64,000 bases of DNA, taken from Herbidospora solisilvae (GTDB lineage Bacteria > Actinomycetota > Actinomycetes > Streptosporangiales > Streptosporangiaceae). The first letter of the stretch is position 1. Every line of letters begins with the position of its first letter. Below are positions 50,997 through 60,617 of the stretch, one piece after another. The DNA lies in contig NZ_WXEW01000012.1 of the NCBI RefSeq assembly GCF_009901565.1, forward strand, positions 62,001 to 126,000, written 5' to 3'. The notes under the pieces are model-generated. The model saw nothing but the letters and a program-made list of their open reading frames with translations, did no database searches and was not told where the DNA came from. Both the position numbers and the translations under genes were made by a program.

Positions 50997-51194
50997 GTGG
51001 TGCCTTTCCGTGCAGGTCGGATTGCATCCTATTCATGTCACTTTTGCACGGTTCGGCCCGGGTGCCTCCGTGTTGGCCGATCGGCTGTCTTTCCGCAGGG
51101 AACGCCTGGTGAACATCCTCACCAATGCCACCAAAAGCAATCAGGTCGTGAAATCTACTTAAGTCAGCTGTAGTCTTCTGTCGACAATTCGAAT
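50997..51194. other. Divergent control region of the exporter and the regulator-like gene
   Basis: About 200 bases, A/T-richer than the surroundings in its right half (CCAAAAGCAATCAGG, CTACTTAAGTCAGCTG). It probably contains both promoters. I found no perfect palindrome over 10 bases. Confidence 0.4.
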
Positions 51195-52037
51195 ATGTCC
51201 ATACGGGTGGGAGAGGTCGTGGCCGACGTACTCACGGAATCTCGCCGGAGCGTGGCCGCCCGTTGGCGGGAACGCCTGGTACAGGGGAGCCGCCACGCAC
51301 AACGCCACTGGGCGACCAGGACGGTCTACTACGCGGCCTGCCGCGAGGTGGCCGAAGCGGGCGGCCGGGTCGGCAAGGAGGTGCTGGACGTGTCGGGGGG
51401 CTCGACCAGCACGTTGTACACCGTCGTGGGGCCGAGGGCGCGTCATTCGCTGGCGGCGGCCTACGGCGGGGAGCTGCCCGACTGCTTCGGACGGGTCGAC
51501 GCGCTGACCGAACTGGCACGCGAGACCGTGGTCTGGTCCTTCTGGCCCTATCGCGATAGCTGGCTACAGATGCTGGAGTCAGGACCGGGCGGACGGATGG
51601 CCGCCGCCGAAGGGCTGGTGCTGGCGGTGGCCGACTTCGCGGCCGACCATCCGGGCCTGTTGCGCGCCACCAAGCTGGAGCCGCCGGTCTGCGCCGTCGA
51701 AGACCTGATGACGGTCTTCGGCCGCCGGGCCACCGCGCACGACGTCTTCTGCCTCCTGCAGAACGTGATCATCGACGCGACGCGCGGGCTGCACGTGCCG
51801 GCAGAGGTGGTCCTCGACGGGGTCCGGCCCGCGCTGGAGTCGCGGATCCCGGTCGTGGAACGTGCCGGCGAGCCGCTGCCCGCGCTCGCCGACGCGGTCG
51901 TGGCGGTGTTGTCGGCCCGGCTCGACCCGCCGCAGCGCACGGCCGCCGCCGACCTGCTCGAAGCCGCCGCCGACGCGCTGCGCCGGACCGTCAGGACAGA
52001 AGGGCGGGAACGTGACAACGGCCCCCGCGCGGCCTGA
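51195..52037 (+). CDS. Putative helical regulator (TetR-like HTH)
   Basis: A 280-residue helical protein. The segment TVYYAACREVAEAGGRVGK, then STSTLYTVVGPRARHS, has the spacing of a TetR-like helix-turn-helix (AGGRxxxxxxxGGSTSTLYTVVG), but similarity to TetR is weak. The rest is a helical ligand-domain-like part with a Trp-rich core (VVWSFWPYRDSWLQM). No clear ribosome site precedes the ATG. It overlaps the next gene by 26 bases, and the divergent exporter is a plausible target. Confidence 0.55.
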   Translation: MSIRVGEVVADVLTESRRSVAARWRERLVQGSRHAQRHWATRTVYYAACREVAEAGGRVGKEVLDVSGGSTSTLYTVVGPRARHSLAAAYGGELPDCFGRVDALTELARETVVWSFWPYRDSWLQMLESGPGGRMAAAEGLVLAVADFAADHPGLLRATKLEPPVCAVEDLMTVFGRRATAHDVFCLLQNVIIDATRGLHVPAEVVLDGVRPALESRIPVVERAGEPLPALADAVVAVLSARLDPPQRTAAADLLEAAADALRRTVRTEGRERDNGPRAA

Positions 52038-53106
52038 CGGGGCGGCCCAGCCGGCCGACCGCTCGTGGATCGCCCGCCTGCGCGCCATCGTGCGCGCGGG
52101 CGGCCCGTCCGCCGCGGCCGAGCTGGGCGACCTGCTCGCCAGTGCCCGCGCCCACCTGGGCGCCTCCCACTCGATCTCCCTGCGCATCGCCGCCGCGACC
52201 GAACGGGAACTGAGCCGCACCCGCCAGGTCGACGAGACGGTGGCCGCCTGGTCGGCCGTGCACGCCGAGGCCGGCGTCTCCCTCAGTCCCGACGACCCGG
52301 TCACCATGGAGATCGCCAGCGGCCACCTGCGGTGGCTGGCCCGCCGGGCCCGCCCCGACGACCTGCGCCGGGCCCTGACCGCCCAGCGCGCCGAACTCGC
52401 CCGCCGCCGCGAGACCCTGGGCCGCCACGACCACTGGACCGGCGTGGCCCGGACCGACCTGGCCGTCACCCTCCTGACCCTGCCGCTGCTCGAACCGGAC
52501 ACCCGCCGGACCACCGCGGAGGCCGCGGAACTGGCGGCGGAGGAGGCGGGCCGCCGGGCCGCCGTCCTGGGCGGCCACCACGTGCTGACCTGGGAGGCCC
52601 GCGCTCTGGAGGCCTCCGCCCGCCTGGCGGCGACTGGAGCCGGGACGGGAACGGTGGCGAGGGCGGCACGGGAGAACGGGCCGGGACCGACCGCCGCGAC
52701 CGGGCGGGCTACGGGTGGACGGGCCGGGGGCGGGAGTGCGGCGGAGGCCGTGGCGCACGCGCTGACCGTGGCCGAGGCCTGCGTGTCGCTCGGGGGGCCG
52801 CTCGACGCGGGCCGGCAGATCCGGGCGGCGTTGCTGACCGCCGAGGCGCACTTGGCCGCCGACCGGCCGGGAGACGCGGAGCGGGCGGCGCGGCTGGCGG
52901 CCGGGTTGTTCGCGGTGCGGTCCCGGCCGTGGTGGGGCGGGGCGGATCCCGGGCGGCCGTGGGTGGTGATCGCCCGGACAGGGGCCCGGGCGGACGCCGC
53001 CGGCCATGCCGCCCGCGCCTTGTCGGAACGGTCCAGGTGGTTCCCGGCCGACAGCCTGTGGCGGGCCGAAGTGACCAGACTTCTCCACACTCTCGATGGG
53101 CGGTGA
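52012..53106 (+). CDS. TPR-like helical protein, unknown function
   Basis: A 364-residue Ala/Arg-rich helical protein with degenerate 34-residue repeats (AAWSAVHAEAGVSLSP; RRALTAQRAELARRRETLG; AEAVAHALTVAEACVSLGG). A low-complexity Gly/Ala/Thr stretch (about residues 215-240) interrupts it. GTG start at 52012 lies inside the preceding gene. It probably acts with the regulator-like protein as a pair. The family is not recognised. Confidence 0.55.
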   Translation: MTTAPARPDGAAQPADRSWIARLRAIVRAGGPSAAAELGDLLASARAHLGASHSISLRIAAATERELSRTRQVDETVAAWSAVHAEAGVSLSPDDPVTMEIASGHLRWLARRARPDDLRRALTAQRAELARRRETLGRHDHWTGVARTDLAVTLLTLPLLEPDTRRTTAEAAELAAEEAGRRAAVLGGHHVLTWEARALEASARLAATGAGTGTVARAARENGPGPTAATGRATGGRAGGGSAAEAVAHALTVAEACVSLGGPLDAGRQIRAALLTAEAHLAADRPGDAERAARLAAGLFAVRSRPWWGGADPGRPWVVIARTGARADAAGHAARALSERSRWFPADSLWRAEVTRLLHTLDGR

Positions 53107-53170
53107 TGACAGGAGAGCGCATTCCCGCAGCTCAGTGGATTCCGAAGGCCATCGGTGGGTGAATTAATTC

Positions 53171-53212
53171 GGAAACTTTCCTATTGACAAGGGTCTGTAG
53201 GAGGGTGTTCCA
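53171..53212 (+). promoter_or_regulatory. Chitinase promoter with GGAAACTTTCC palindrome
   Basis: TTGACA at 53184-53189 is a perfect -35. A -10 is not clear (weak candidates near 53207). Just upstream, GGAAA-C-TTTCC (53171-53181) is a palindrome of the kind seen as operators for LacI-type regulators of polysaccharide-degrading genes (GAAANNTTTC). The chitinase starts at 53289. Confidence 0.5.
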
Positions 53213-53288
53213 TCCGAGTTAATTTAAGAGGAGAAGCAACGGCCGGGCTCTCCTCTCCTCGTACTCGCTCGTCGGAAAGAGACCCCCC

Positions 53289-54659
53289 ATGCGCCTCCGC
53301 TTACTGTTGCGCGCCGGAGCCGTGCTGAGCGCCGCCGCGCTCGTGCTCACCGGTGTCGTCGCGGCCCCCGCCCAGGCGGCGGTCGGGCAGATCACCGGGT
53401 TCGGCGGCAAGTGTGTCGACGTCGCCGCCGCCAACCCCGCCAACGGCACCACCGTCCAGCTCTACACCTGCAACGGCACCAACGCCCAGCAGTGGACGAC
53501 CGGCCAGGGCCAGACCATCCGCGCCCTCGGCAAGTGCCTCGACGTCGCCGCCGCCGGCACGGCCAACGGCACCCGGGTGCAGCTCTACGACTGCAACGGC
53601 AGCGCCGCGCAGAACTGGACCCCCCAGGCCGACGGCACCCTGCGCGCCCTCGGCAAGTGCCTCGACGCCACCGGCAACTCCTCGGCCGACGGCACCCCGC
53701 TCCAGATCTGGGACTGCTTCGCCGGCGCCAACCAGCGCTGGACCCTCCCGACCGGCGGCGGCAACCCCGACCCCGACCCGGGCAACCCGGCCAAGTTCCC
53801 CGGCACGCCCTACCTCTACCTCGGCTGGGGCAGCCCGCCCAGCGCCACCTCGATCATGAGCCAGACCGGTGTGCGCTCCTTCACGATGGCCTTCATCCTG
53901 TCCGGCGGCGGCTGCGTGCCGCGCTGGGACGGTCAGCGCCCCCTGACCGGCGGCACCGACCAGTCGACGATCAACGCCATCAAGGCCGCGGGCGGCCAGG
54001 TCCAGATCTCCTTCGGCGGCTGGTCCGGCAACAAGCTCGGCCCGAACTGCTCCACCCCGGCCGCCTTCGCCGGCGCCGTGCAGCAGGTCATCAACGCCCA
54101 CGGCCCCAACGTGGTCGACTTCGACGTCGAGAACACCGACGAGATGGGCAACTACACCGTCCAGGACCGCATCCTCAACGGCATCAAGATCATCAAGCAG
54201 AACAACCCGAACGTCCGGGTCGTCGTCACCATCGGCACGAGCCAGTCGGGCCCGGCCGGCGCCGAGGCCCGCTTCCTCCAGCAGGCCCGCGCGCTGAACG
54301 TGCCGATCGACAACTACACCCTCATGCCGTTCAACTTCGGCGCCTCCAACATCTACAACGCGACGGTCAGCGCCTCCGAGGGCCTGAAGAACCAGCTCAA
54401 GTCCCTGTGGGGCTACACCGACGCGCAGGCCTACGCCCGCATGGGCATCTCGGGCATGAACGGTTACTCCGACAACAGCGAGATCACCACGGTCGCCACC
54501 TGGACCCAGATCCGCGACTGGGCCCGCGCCCGCGGCCTCGGCCGGCTGGCCTTCTGGTCGGTCAACCGCGACCGCCCCTGCTCGGGCGCCCTGAACGACA
54601 CCTGCTCGGGCGTGGCCCAGGCCAACTGGGACTTCACCCGCATCACGGCCGGCTTCTAG
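53289..54659 (+). CDS. Secreted chitinase: ricin-type lectin domain and GH18 domain
   Basis: A 456-residue exported enzyme. The Sec signal ends near residue 30 (APAQA). Residues about 31-152 form a ricin B-type beta-trefoil with three QxW-type repeats (NAQQW, AAQNW, ANQRW), which bind sugars. After a Gly/Asp/Pro linker, residues about 165-456 form a GH18 barrel that cleaves chitin. The catalytic DxxDxDxE reads NVVDFDVE: the first Asp is Asn, while the last Asp and the acid Glu remain. That form occurs in some active bacterial chitinases, but activity should be tested. Surrounded by a promoter with a palindrome and a strong terminator. Confidence 0.87.
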   Translation: MRLRLLLRAGAVLSAAALVLTGVVAAPAQAAVGQITGFGGKCVDVAAANPANGTTVQLYTCNGTNAQQWTTGQGQTIRALGKCLDVAAAGTANGTRVQLYDCNGSAAQNWTPQADGTLRALGKCLDATGNSSADGTPLQIWDCFAGANQRWTLPTGGGNPDPDPGNPAKFPGTPYLYLGWGSPPSATSIMSQTGVRSFTMAFILSGGGCVPRWDGQRPLTGGTDQSTINAIKAAGGQVQISFGGWSGNKLGPNCSTPAAFAGAVQQVINAHGPNVVDFDVENTDEMGNYTVQDRILNGIKIIKQNNPNVRVVVTIGTSQSGPAGAEARFLQQARALNVPIDNYTLMPFNFGASNIYNATVSASEGLKNQLKSLWGYTDAQAYARMGISGMNGYSDNSEITTVATWTQIRDWARARGLGRLAFWSVNRDRPCSGALNDTCSGVAQANWDFTRITAGF

Positions 54660-54670
54660 ACCGGGAGTGA

Positions 54671-54701
54671 GGCCCCTCTCGTCCACGGGACGAGGGGGGC
54701 C
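54671..54701 (+). terminator. Chitinase terminator hairpin
   Basis: A 14-base stem GGCCCCTCTCGTCC with GGACGAGGGGGGCC and a 3-base loop, one wobble, starting 12 bases past the chitinase stop. Very stable although followed by only a short T run (TTT). Confidence 0.75.
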
Positions 54702-54727
54702 GATCCGTTTCCAGGGCACAAGGGGAA

Positions 54728-54756
54728 GCCCCCCTCGCCCGCAAGACGAGGGGGGC
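54728..54756 (-). terminator. Terminator hairpin for the ThuA/F5-8C gene
   Basis: A 10-base perfect stem GCCCCCCTCG/CGAGGGGGGC around a 9-base loop, 13 bases past the stop of the minus-strand gene. Together with the preceding hairpin it insulates two converging genes. Confidence 0.65.
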
Positions 54757-54769
54757 CGCTCAGGTGTTC

Positions 54770-56884
54770 CTAGGAGCCGTAGACGTCGAACTCCCAGAGC
54801 GAGTAGCCCCAGGCGGTGGCCCGCTGGGTGCCGTAGACCCGCACGTAGCGGCCGGTGCCGTTGACCGTCAGGTCGTCGACGCCGCCGTCGCTCGCGGTCT
54901 GGGTGCTGACGGTCGTCCAGGTGCTGTTGTTCGGGGAGGTCTCCACGCGGTACTGGCGGCCGTAGGCCGCCTCCCACTGGAGGCGCACGCGGGAGATGGT
55001 GCGGGTCTGGCCGAGGTCGACCGTGATCCACTGGGGGTCGGCGTAGGCCGAGCCCCAGCGGGTGGCGGTGTTGCCGTCGACCGCGTTGGCGGCCGCGTGG
55101 GCGCTGCCGGGCTCCACGCTGGAGACGGTCACCGGGCGGCTCCGGGAGAGCAACGCCGGGCCGCCGGAGGCGGGGGTGCCGTAGACGTTCAGGTCCCACA
55201 ACGAGTAGCCGTACTGGGTGAGGGCGCGCTGGGTGCCGTAGATCCGCACGTAGCGGCCGGTGCCGTTGACCGTGAGGTCGTCGACGCCGCCGTCGCTCGC
55301 GGTCTGGGTGGAGACGGTCGTCCAGGTCGTGTTGTCGGGGGAGACCTCCACCCGGTAGGCGCGGCCGTAGGCGGCCTCCCAGTTCAGGCGCACCCGGTTG
55401 ACGTTGTAGGACGCCCCCAGGTCGACGGTGATCCACTGGGGGTCGGCGTAGGCCGAGCCCCAGCGGGTGGCGGTGTTGCCGTCGACCGCGTTGGCGGCAA
55501 CGTGGGCGCTGCCCGCCTCGACGCTGGAGGCGGTGACGGTCTTGCCCCGGGCGAGGTCGGTCGCCGGCGGCTGGGTCGTCTCGCCCTTGACGCGGATGTT
55601 GCGGTAGTTGATGTCGAGACCGGCGCCGTCGTTCTGGACGCCGATGTGGCCGTTCTGGATGGCCCGGGTGCTCGTGTAGTCGTTGATCTTTACGCCGTTG
55701 AGCCAGATCTCGACGCGCTGGCCGGTGACCCTGATCTCGTAGGCGTTCCACGAGCCGGGCGGGTTCAGCGCGGCGTCGCGCAGGGCGGTGTCGGGGGCCC
55801 GGAAACTGTAGACGCTGCCGGTGGTCCGGGTCGGGTCGGCGTCGGTGGCGTCGATCTGGATCTCGTGACCGGTGTCGACCGGCTGCCACGGGTCGCCGTT
55901 CGGGTCGGGGAAGCCGATGAAGACGCCGCCGTTGTCGTCGCCCGGCATCATCCAGTCGAGCTTGAGCGAGTAATCGGCGAACGGGGTCACCGGATACCAG
56001 AGCAGGCCCATGCCGCCGAACGAGGTCAGGGTGCCGTTCGCCAGGGTGAAGCCGCCCGGTCCGGCCTGCCGCCACTGGTCGAGGCTGGCCTGGGTGCCGT
56101 CGAAGAGCGGGGTGTAGCCGGTCTCGGGACGGCAGTCGGCCGCCCGGAACCCGGCCGCGATCTGGATGCCGCCGAGGAGCATCTGCCGGAAGTTGGAGTC
56201 GGCGAAGGTCTCCTGGGTGTGCCCCATGCCGGTGTACCAGCTCCGGCCGCCGCCGTAGTTCTGGCACCAGGTGATCGGGTGGTCGCCGCCCATCGAACCG
56301 CCGCTGTACGTCGACTCGTCGAGCGAGGCGAGCACCCGGGCGACCGATCGGGGGTTGGTGCGGTAGTTGTACCACTCGTCGAGGCGGCTCCAGGTCTGCG
56401 GCAGGTGCGAGGTCGACACGTTCGACCGGTCCTCGACCTTGACCACGGCGGTCTGGTTGGCCGGGTGGCTGGCGAAGTAGGCGCCGACGAGGCCGCCGTA
56501 CCAGGACCAGTCGTACTCGGTGTCGGCCGCGGCGTGCACGCCGACGTAGCCCCCGCCGCCGGCGATGTACGACTGGAACGCGGTCTGCTGGGTCGCGTTC
56601 AGCACGTCACCGGTGGTGGAGAGCCAGATGACCGCCTGGTACTGGGCCAGGTTGGCCGTCGTGAACTGGTTCGCGTCCTCGGTGGCCGTCACGGTGAACC
56701 CGTTGGCGGCGCCCAGCTGCTGGATCGCGGCGATCCCCGTGGGGATCGAGTCGTGCCGGAACCCGGCGGTCTTGCTGAAGACGAGGACCTTCGTGAGCGG
56801 TGCCGCGCTGGCGGCCGTCGGCACGGCGGAGAGCGCGCTCCCTAACAGGACCGCCCCAAGCAGCGCCAGGAAAAGTCGGCGCAT
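54770..56884 (-). CDS. Secreted ThuA-DUF1080-F5/8C-F5/8C protein
   Basis: A 704-residue exported protein. The signal peptide MRRLFLALLGAVLLGSALS is cleaved near residue 28. About 30-245 is a ThuA domain (FSKTAGFRHDSIPTGIAA, GGGGYVGVHAAADTEYDW, MGHTQETFAD). About 258-435 is a DUF1080 jelly-roll domain; related domains hydrolyse 3-keto-glycosides. About 450-570 and 590-704 are two F5/8C (discoidin/CBM32-like) carbohydrate-binding modules. The start at 56884 is chosen at the signal peptide. It probably binds and processes a surface glycan. The binding modules are nearly the same as those in the gene at 60618. Confidence 0.85.
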   Translation of the reverse strand: MRRLFLALLGAVLLGSALSAVPTAASAAPLTKVLVFSKTAGFRHDSIPTGIAAIQQLGAANGFTVTATEDANQFTTANLAQYQAVIWLSTTGDVLNATQQTAFQSYIAGGGGYVGVHAAADTEYDWSWYGGLVGAYFASHPANQTAVVKVEDRSNVSTSHLPQTWSRLDEWYNYRTNPRSVARVLASLDESTYSGGSMGGDHPITWCQNYGGGRSWYTGMGHTQETFADSNFRQMLLGGIQIAAGFRAADCRPETGYTPLFDGTQASLDQWRQAGPGGFTLANGTLTSFGGMGLLWYPVTPFADYSLKLDWMMPGDDNGGVFIGFPDPNGDPWQPVDTGHEIQIDATDADPTRTTGSVYSFRAPDTALRDAALNPPGSWNAYEIRVTGQRVEIWLNGVKINDYTSTRAIQNGHIGVQNDGAGLDINYRNIRVKGETTQPPATDLARGKTVTASSVEAGSAHVAANAVDGNTATRWGSAYADPQWITVDLGASYNVNRVRLNWEAAYGRAYRVEVSPDNTTWTTVSTQTASDGGVDDLTVNGTGRYVRIYGTQRALTQYGYSLWDLNVYGTPASGGPALLSRSRPVTVSSVEPGSAHAAANAVDGNTATRWGSAYADPQWITVDLGQTRTISRVRLQWEAAYGRQYRVETSPNNSTWTTVSTQTASDGGVDDLTVNGTGRYVRVYGTQRATAWGYSLWEFDVYGS

Positions 56885-57360
56885 CCGTGACTCCTTACTG
56901 TGCTCGCAGGAGCGCGCGCCGACCGCTACCCGAATGGTGGATTCGAAAGGCACGCGGAGCCACTCGCGTGCGGGTGCCCCGAAAGGCTCGCACACCTGAC
57001 AGGAGACCGTCAACGGACGATAACGATCTCAAGACATCGGAGGTATTTGGGACCGGTCCGAAGGAGTTTCTTCTCGCATCCGACATAAAAAGCGGCTGAT
57101 CGCCGGTCTGTCCGGGGATTCTTGATCGGTTTCCCGGATTCCGTGATGCGGGGGACGGCTATTGACGCCCGAAGACATCCAATGTTAACTGCGCCTGACA
57201 GTTCCGACTTGGTAACAGTGCGAGTCGGGCCTGTGCCTGTGCAGAGGGGCCGTCGGGCTGTCCCATACCGGTCGCCGATCGCCGGTCAGGGGGCCCGGCG
57301 GCTCCCCTGCCAGAGGGACACACCCCCTGAATCTGCTGTGGTGACCAGGAGATCGATGAC
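56885..57360. other. Divergent control region of two carbohydrate genes
   Basis: A 476-base gap between two divergent secreted-protein genes. A GATAACGATCTC stretch near 57020, an A/T-rich ACATAAAAAGCG near 57085, and the -35-like CTATTGACG (57159-57167) suggest several promoters. No protein-coding frame was convincing. Confidence 0.45.
57162..57190 (+). promoter_or_regulatory. Promoter of the GH95-like gene
   Basis: TTGACG (57162-57167) with TAACTG or TTAACT 17-18 bases on. CTATTGAC is also present at 53181 and 63947 upstream of other genes in this island. The gene starts at 57361 after a long leader. Confidence 0.4.
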
Positions 57361-60300
57361 ATGAGATTTCTGAGAGCGCTCCCCGCATTAGCGCTCGTCG
57401 GCGGGCTGGCGGCCGGGGGAGTGGTGACGGCGCCCGCGCTGGCGTCCACGACCGACCACGCCTTCGACCAGTCGGCCGGGGCCCTGAACGTCAACCGGGC
57501 GGGCTATCTGTCCAAGCACGACATCGTGTACAACCGCCCGAACACCAACCCCAACTACGGCCTGACGGTCGGCAACGGCAAGACCGGGGCCATGGTGTGG
57601 AGCCAGAACGGCATGACCATGCAGGTCTCCGGCGCCGACCTGGCCCAGCAGTCGACCTACGCGGCCGGCACGCTGACCCTGAACACCAGCCCGGGCCTGG
57701 ACACCGGCTACACCACCTACCAGCAGCGCCTCAACCTGTACGACGGCACGCTGACCACCAAGTACGACAACAACCGCACCGTGACGATCCTGGGCCAGCC
57801 CGGCTCGGAGGTCATGGGCATCCGCGTCGAGGACGGCCGCGGCGGGCTCGGCACCACCACGGTCGACCTCGGCCTGTGGGACCCGAACACGGTCCAGAAC
57901 ATCGCCGACACGCCCGACCTGAACACCTGGCGGACCGTCCAGACGTTCAACGACTCCTCGGTCGCCGGGTTCAGCCGCGGCCAGACCGACGCCAACGGGT
58001 TCGGCTACACCTTCGCCGCCACCGTCGAGGGCGCGAACTACTCGACCTCGACCGTCAACGGGCGCACCGTCCGGCTGAGCATCACCGCCGACAACGACTA
58101 CACGATCTGGTTCACCGCGGCCTCGCGGAAGAACGCTCCCTCGGCGAACTCGGTGCAACAGGCGCGCAACCAGCTGACGAACGTCAAGAACGCCGGAATC
58201 GGCACGACGCTCACCAACTTCAAGAACTTCTGGCACGACTTCTGGAGCAAGTCGTTCGTCCAGTACGGCGGCAGCGCCGACAACGACTACCTGGAGAACT
58301 TCTACTACCTGAGCAACTACATCGTCGCGGCGGGCGGGTACGGCAACTATCCGTTCCACTTCATCAACGGGGTCTTCCGTGCCACCGGAGACCAGTCGAA
58401 GTGGTCCAACGCCTATTGGTACTGGAACATGCGCCACGTGTACTACTCGTTCTACGCGTCCAACCACATCGATCTGATGGACGTGTTCAACAATCTCCAT
58501 TCGCGCAATTACAACGCGCTGAAGTCGTACACGCAGACCAGATACGGCATCGACGGCATCTGGCTCCCGGAGACCTACGGCTGGGACGGCAACGCGCGCG
58601 GCACCATCAACTCCGACTACACCAAGAACACGATGTCGACCGCCGCCGAGGCCGCGTACAACATGTACCTGCGCTACCGGTACACCAACGACGCGAACTA
58701 CCTGGCGAACACGGCCTACCCGTTCATGCGCGAGGCCGCGAAGTTCTACCGGAGCTTCGTGTCGCGTGACGCCTCGACCGGCCAGTACTACATCGCCAAC
58801 TCCAACGCCCACGAGACGTACTGGAACGTGCGGAACGCCCTTACCGACCTGACCGCGATCCGCAGCCTGTTCCCCGTGACGATCCAGACGGCGCAGCAGC
58901 TCGGCGTCGACGCGACGCTGCGCACCGAGCTGCAGAACATCCTGAACAACCTCGTGCCCTACTCGGTGGTCAACAACGCCTACCAGCCGCACCAGCCGCC
59001 GATCTCGCAGACCCGCAACAACGAGAACGTCGCGGCGGAGATGATCTGGCCGTACAACCTGACCGGCATCGGCTTCCCCGACTACCAGACGGCGCTGAAC
59101 ACCTGGAACGTGCGCCCGCACCCGTACGGCAACGTGTGGGCCAACGACGCCGTGCAGGCCGCCCGCCTGGGTCTGGGCGACCAGACCTTCCAGGGCATGA
59201 AGACGATGGCGCAGCGGTACCAGAACTACCCGAACAGCTTCACCAGCAACACCAACGGCGTGTTCGAGTACCACGGCGTGCACATGGCGGCGATGAACGA
59301 GTCGCTGATGCAGTCGTACAACGACAAGATCCGGGTCTTCCCGGCCGCGCCGAGCAGCTCCTCGTTCATCGGGAAGTTCTCGCTGCTGGCCAAGGACGGC
59401 TTCATCGTGTCCTCCGAGCGCGAGGGCAACGAGACCAAGTACGTCGGCATCAGGTCCCTGTACGGCAAGCAGGCCACCGTGGTGAACCCGTGGGGCACCC
59501 AGCAGGTCCGCGTGCGCCGCACCTCCGACAACGCGATCATCACCACCAGCTCGGCCGCCGAGATCAGCTTCGCCACCGCCGCGAACACGAACTACGTCGT
59601 GGAGCGCACCGCCAAGCTGCTGTCGGCCTACAGCTACACCCAGCTCACCGGCACGGCCAACCAGGCGGCCAAGTCGCTGAGCGGCACCGCCTCCACCCTC
59701 GGCATCAACGGCGGCGGCACCCCGGGCCTGGTCAACAACACCGAGCTCACCTACGACGCGAACTGGCACCTGACCACGGGCCGGGGCTACGGCGACTACA
59801 ACGACGACACCCACCACAGCACGACCGTCAACGCCGCCGCGACCTACACGTTCACCGGCACCGGCATCGAGATCCTCTCGGAACGGTTCTCCGACATGGG
59901 CAACGTCGACGTCTACATCGACAACGTGTTCCAGCAGAACGTGAACCTCTACCAGAGCGGCGCCCGGCAGGCGCAGCAGGTCGTCTACAGCAAGACCGGC
60001 CTGTCCAACGGCCAGCACACGCTCCGGGTGGTCAACAAGACCACGTCGGTCGGCATGATCGACGCGGTGCGCGTGCTCACCGGGTCCACCCCGGCGAACA
60101 CCTACACGCTGCGCTCGCGGGCCAACAACCTGTTCGTGTCGGCCGCCAACGCGACCACCCCGCTCATCGCCAACAAGACGACGGCCGGGGCGACCGAGCA
60201 GTTCGTCCGGGTCGACCTGGGCGGCGGCAACATCGCGCTGCGCTCGGTGGCCAACAACCTCTACGTGACCAACCAGGGCGGCGGCAACGTGCCGCTGCTG

Positions 60301-60486
60301 GCCGACCGGCCCTCGGCCGGGTCCTGGGAGACCTTCACGGTGGTGACCAACGGCGACGGCTCGATCAGCCTGCGGGCCACCGTGAACAGCCAATACGTGT
60401 GCGCGGAGGGTGGCGGTTCGCAGAACCTGGTCACCAACCGGCCCGCGATCGGACCATGGGAGCAGTTCGATCTGATCCCTGTCTAG
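57361..60486 (+). CDS. Secreted (alpha/alpha)6 glycoside hydrolase, GH95-like, with fascin-like tail
   Basis: A 1041-residue exported protein; the signal (MRFLRALPALALVGGLAAGG) ends near residue 28. Residues about 50-740 are a glycoside hydrolase with the (alpha/alpha)6 core, most like GH95 alpha-fucosidase/alpha-galactosidase-type proteins: DIVYNRPNTNPNYGLTVGNG start, NAYWYWNMRHVYYSFYASNH, then HETYWNVRNALTDLTAIRS. A carbohydrate-binding-like beta domain (YNDDTHHSTTVNAAATYTF) follows, and the last 140 residues repeat as a fascin/actin-crosslinking-like beta-trefoil (LRSRANNLFVSAAN; LRSVANNLYVTNQGG). I cannot align the GH95 catalytic residues with certainty. Confidence 0.75.
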   Translation: MRFLRALPALALVGGLAAGGVVTAPALASTTDHAFDQSAGALNVNRAGYLSKHDIVYNRPNTNPNYGLTVGNGKTGAMVWSQNGMTMQVSGADLAQQSTYAAGTLTLNTSPGLDTGYTTYQQRLNLYDGTLTTKYDNNRTVTILGQPGSEVMGIRVEDGRGGLGTTTVDLGLWDPNTVQNIADTPDLNTWRTVQTFNDSSVAGFSRGQTDANGFGYTFAATVEGANYSTSTVNGRTVRLSITADNDYTIWFTAASRKNAPSANSVQQARNQLTNVKNAGIGTTLTNFKNFWHDFWSKSFVQYGGSADNDYLENFYYLSNYIVAAGGYGNYPFHFINGVFRATGDQSKWSNAYWYWNMRHVYYSFYASNHIDLMDVFNNLHSRNYNALKSYTQTRYGIDGIWLPETYGWDGNARGTINSDYTKNTMSTAAEAAYNMYLRYRYTNDANYLANTAYPFMREAAKFYRSFVSRDASTGQYYIANSNAHETYWNVRNALTDLTAIRSLFPVTIQTAQQLGVDATLRTELQNILNNLVPYSVVNNAYQPHQPPISQTRNNENVAAEMIWPYNLTGIGFPDYQTALNTWNVRPHPYGNVWANDAVQAARLGLGDQTFQGMKTMAQRYQNYPNSFTSNTNGVFEYHGVHMAAMNESLMQSYNDKIRVFPAAPSSSSFIGKFSLLAKDGFIVSSEREGNETKYVGIRSLYGKQATVVNPWGTQQVRVRRTSDNAIITTSSAAEISFATAANTNYVVERTAKLLSAYSYTQLTGTANQAAKSLSGTASTLGINGGGTPGLVNNTELTYDANWHLTTGRGYGDYNDDTHHSTTVNAAATYTFTGTGIEILSERFSDMGNVDVYIDNVFQQNVNLYQSGARQAQQVVYSKTGLSNGQHTLRVVNKTTSVGMIDAVRVLTGSTPANTYTLRSRANNLFVSAANATTPLIANKTTAGATEQFVRVDLGGGNIALRSVANNLYVTNQGGGNVPLLADRPSAGSWETFTVVTNGDGSISLRATVNSQYVCAEGGGSQNLVTNRPAIGPWEQFDLIPV

Positions 60487-60617
60487 AACACCCCTCGGGG
60501 CAGTAAGCGCGCCGGTGACCGCTTGTGGCGGGTGGTCGCCGGTGCGTTCTCTATCGGCGGCTCTCGGTGACCACGGGCCGCCGTCCCGTCCCCATCCCCT
60601 CCTGCACTGGAGACCCC

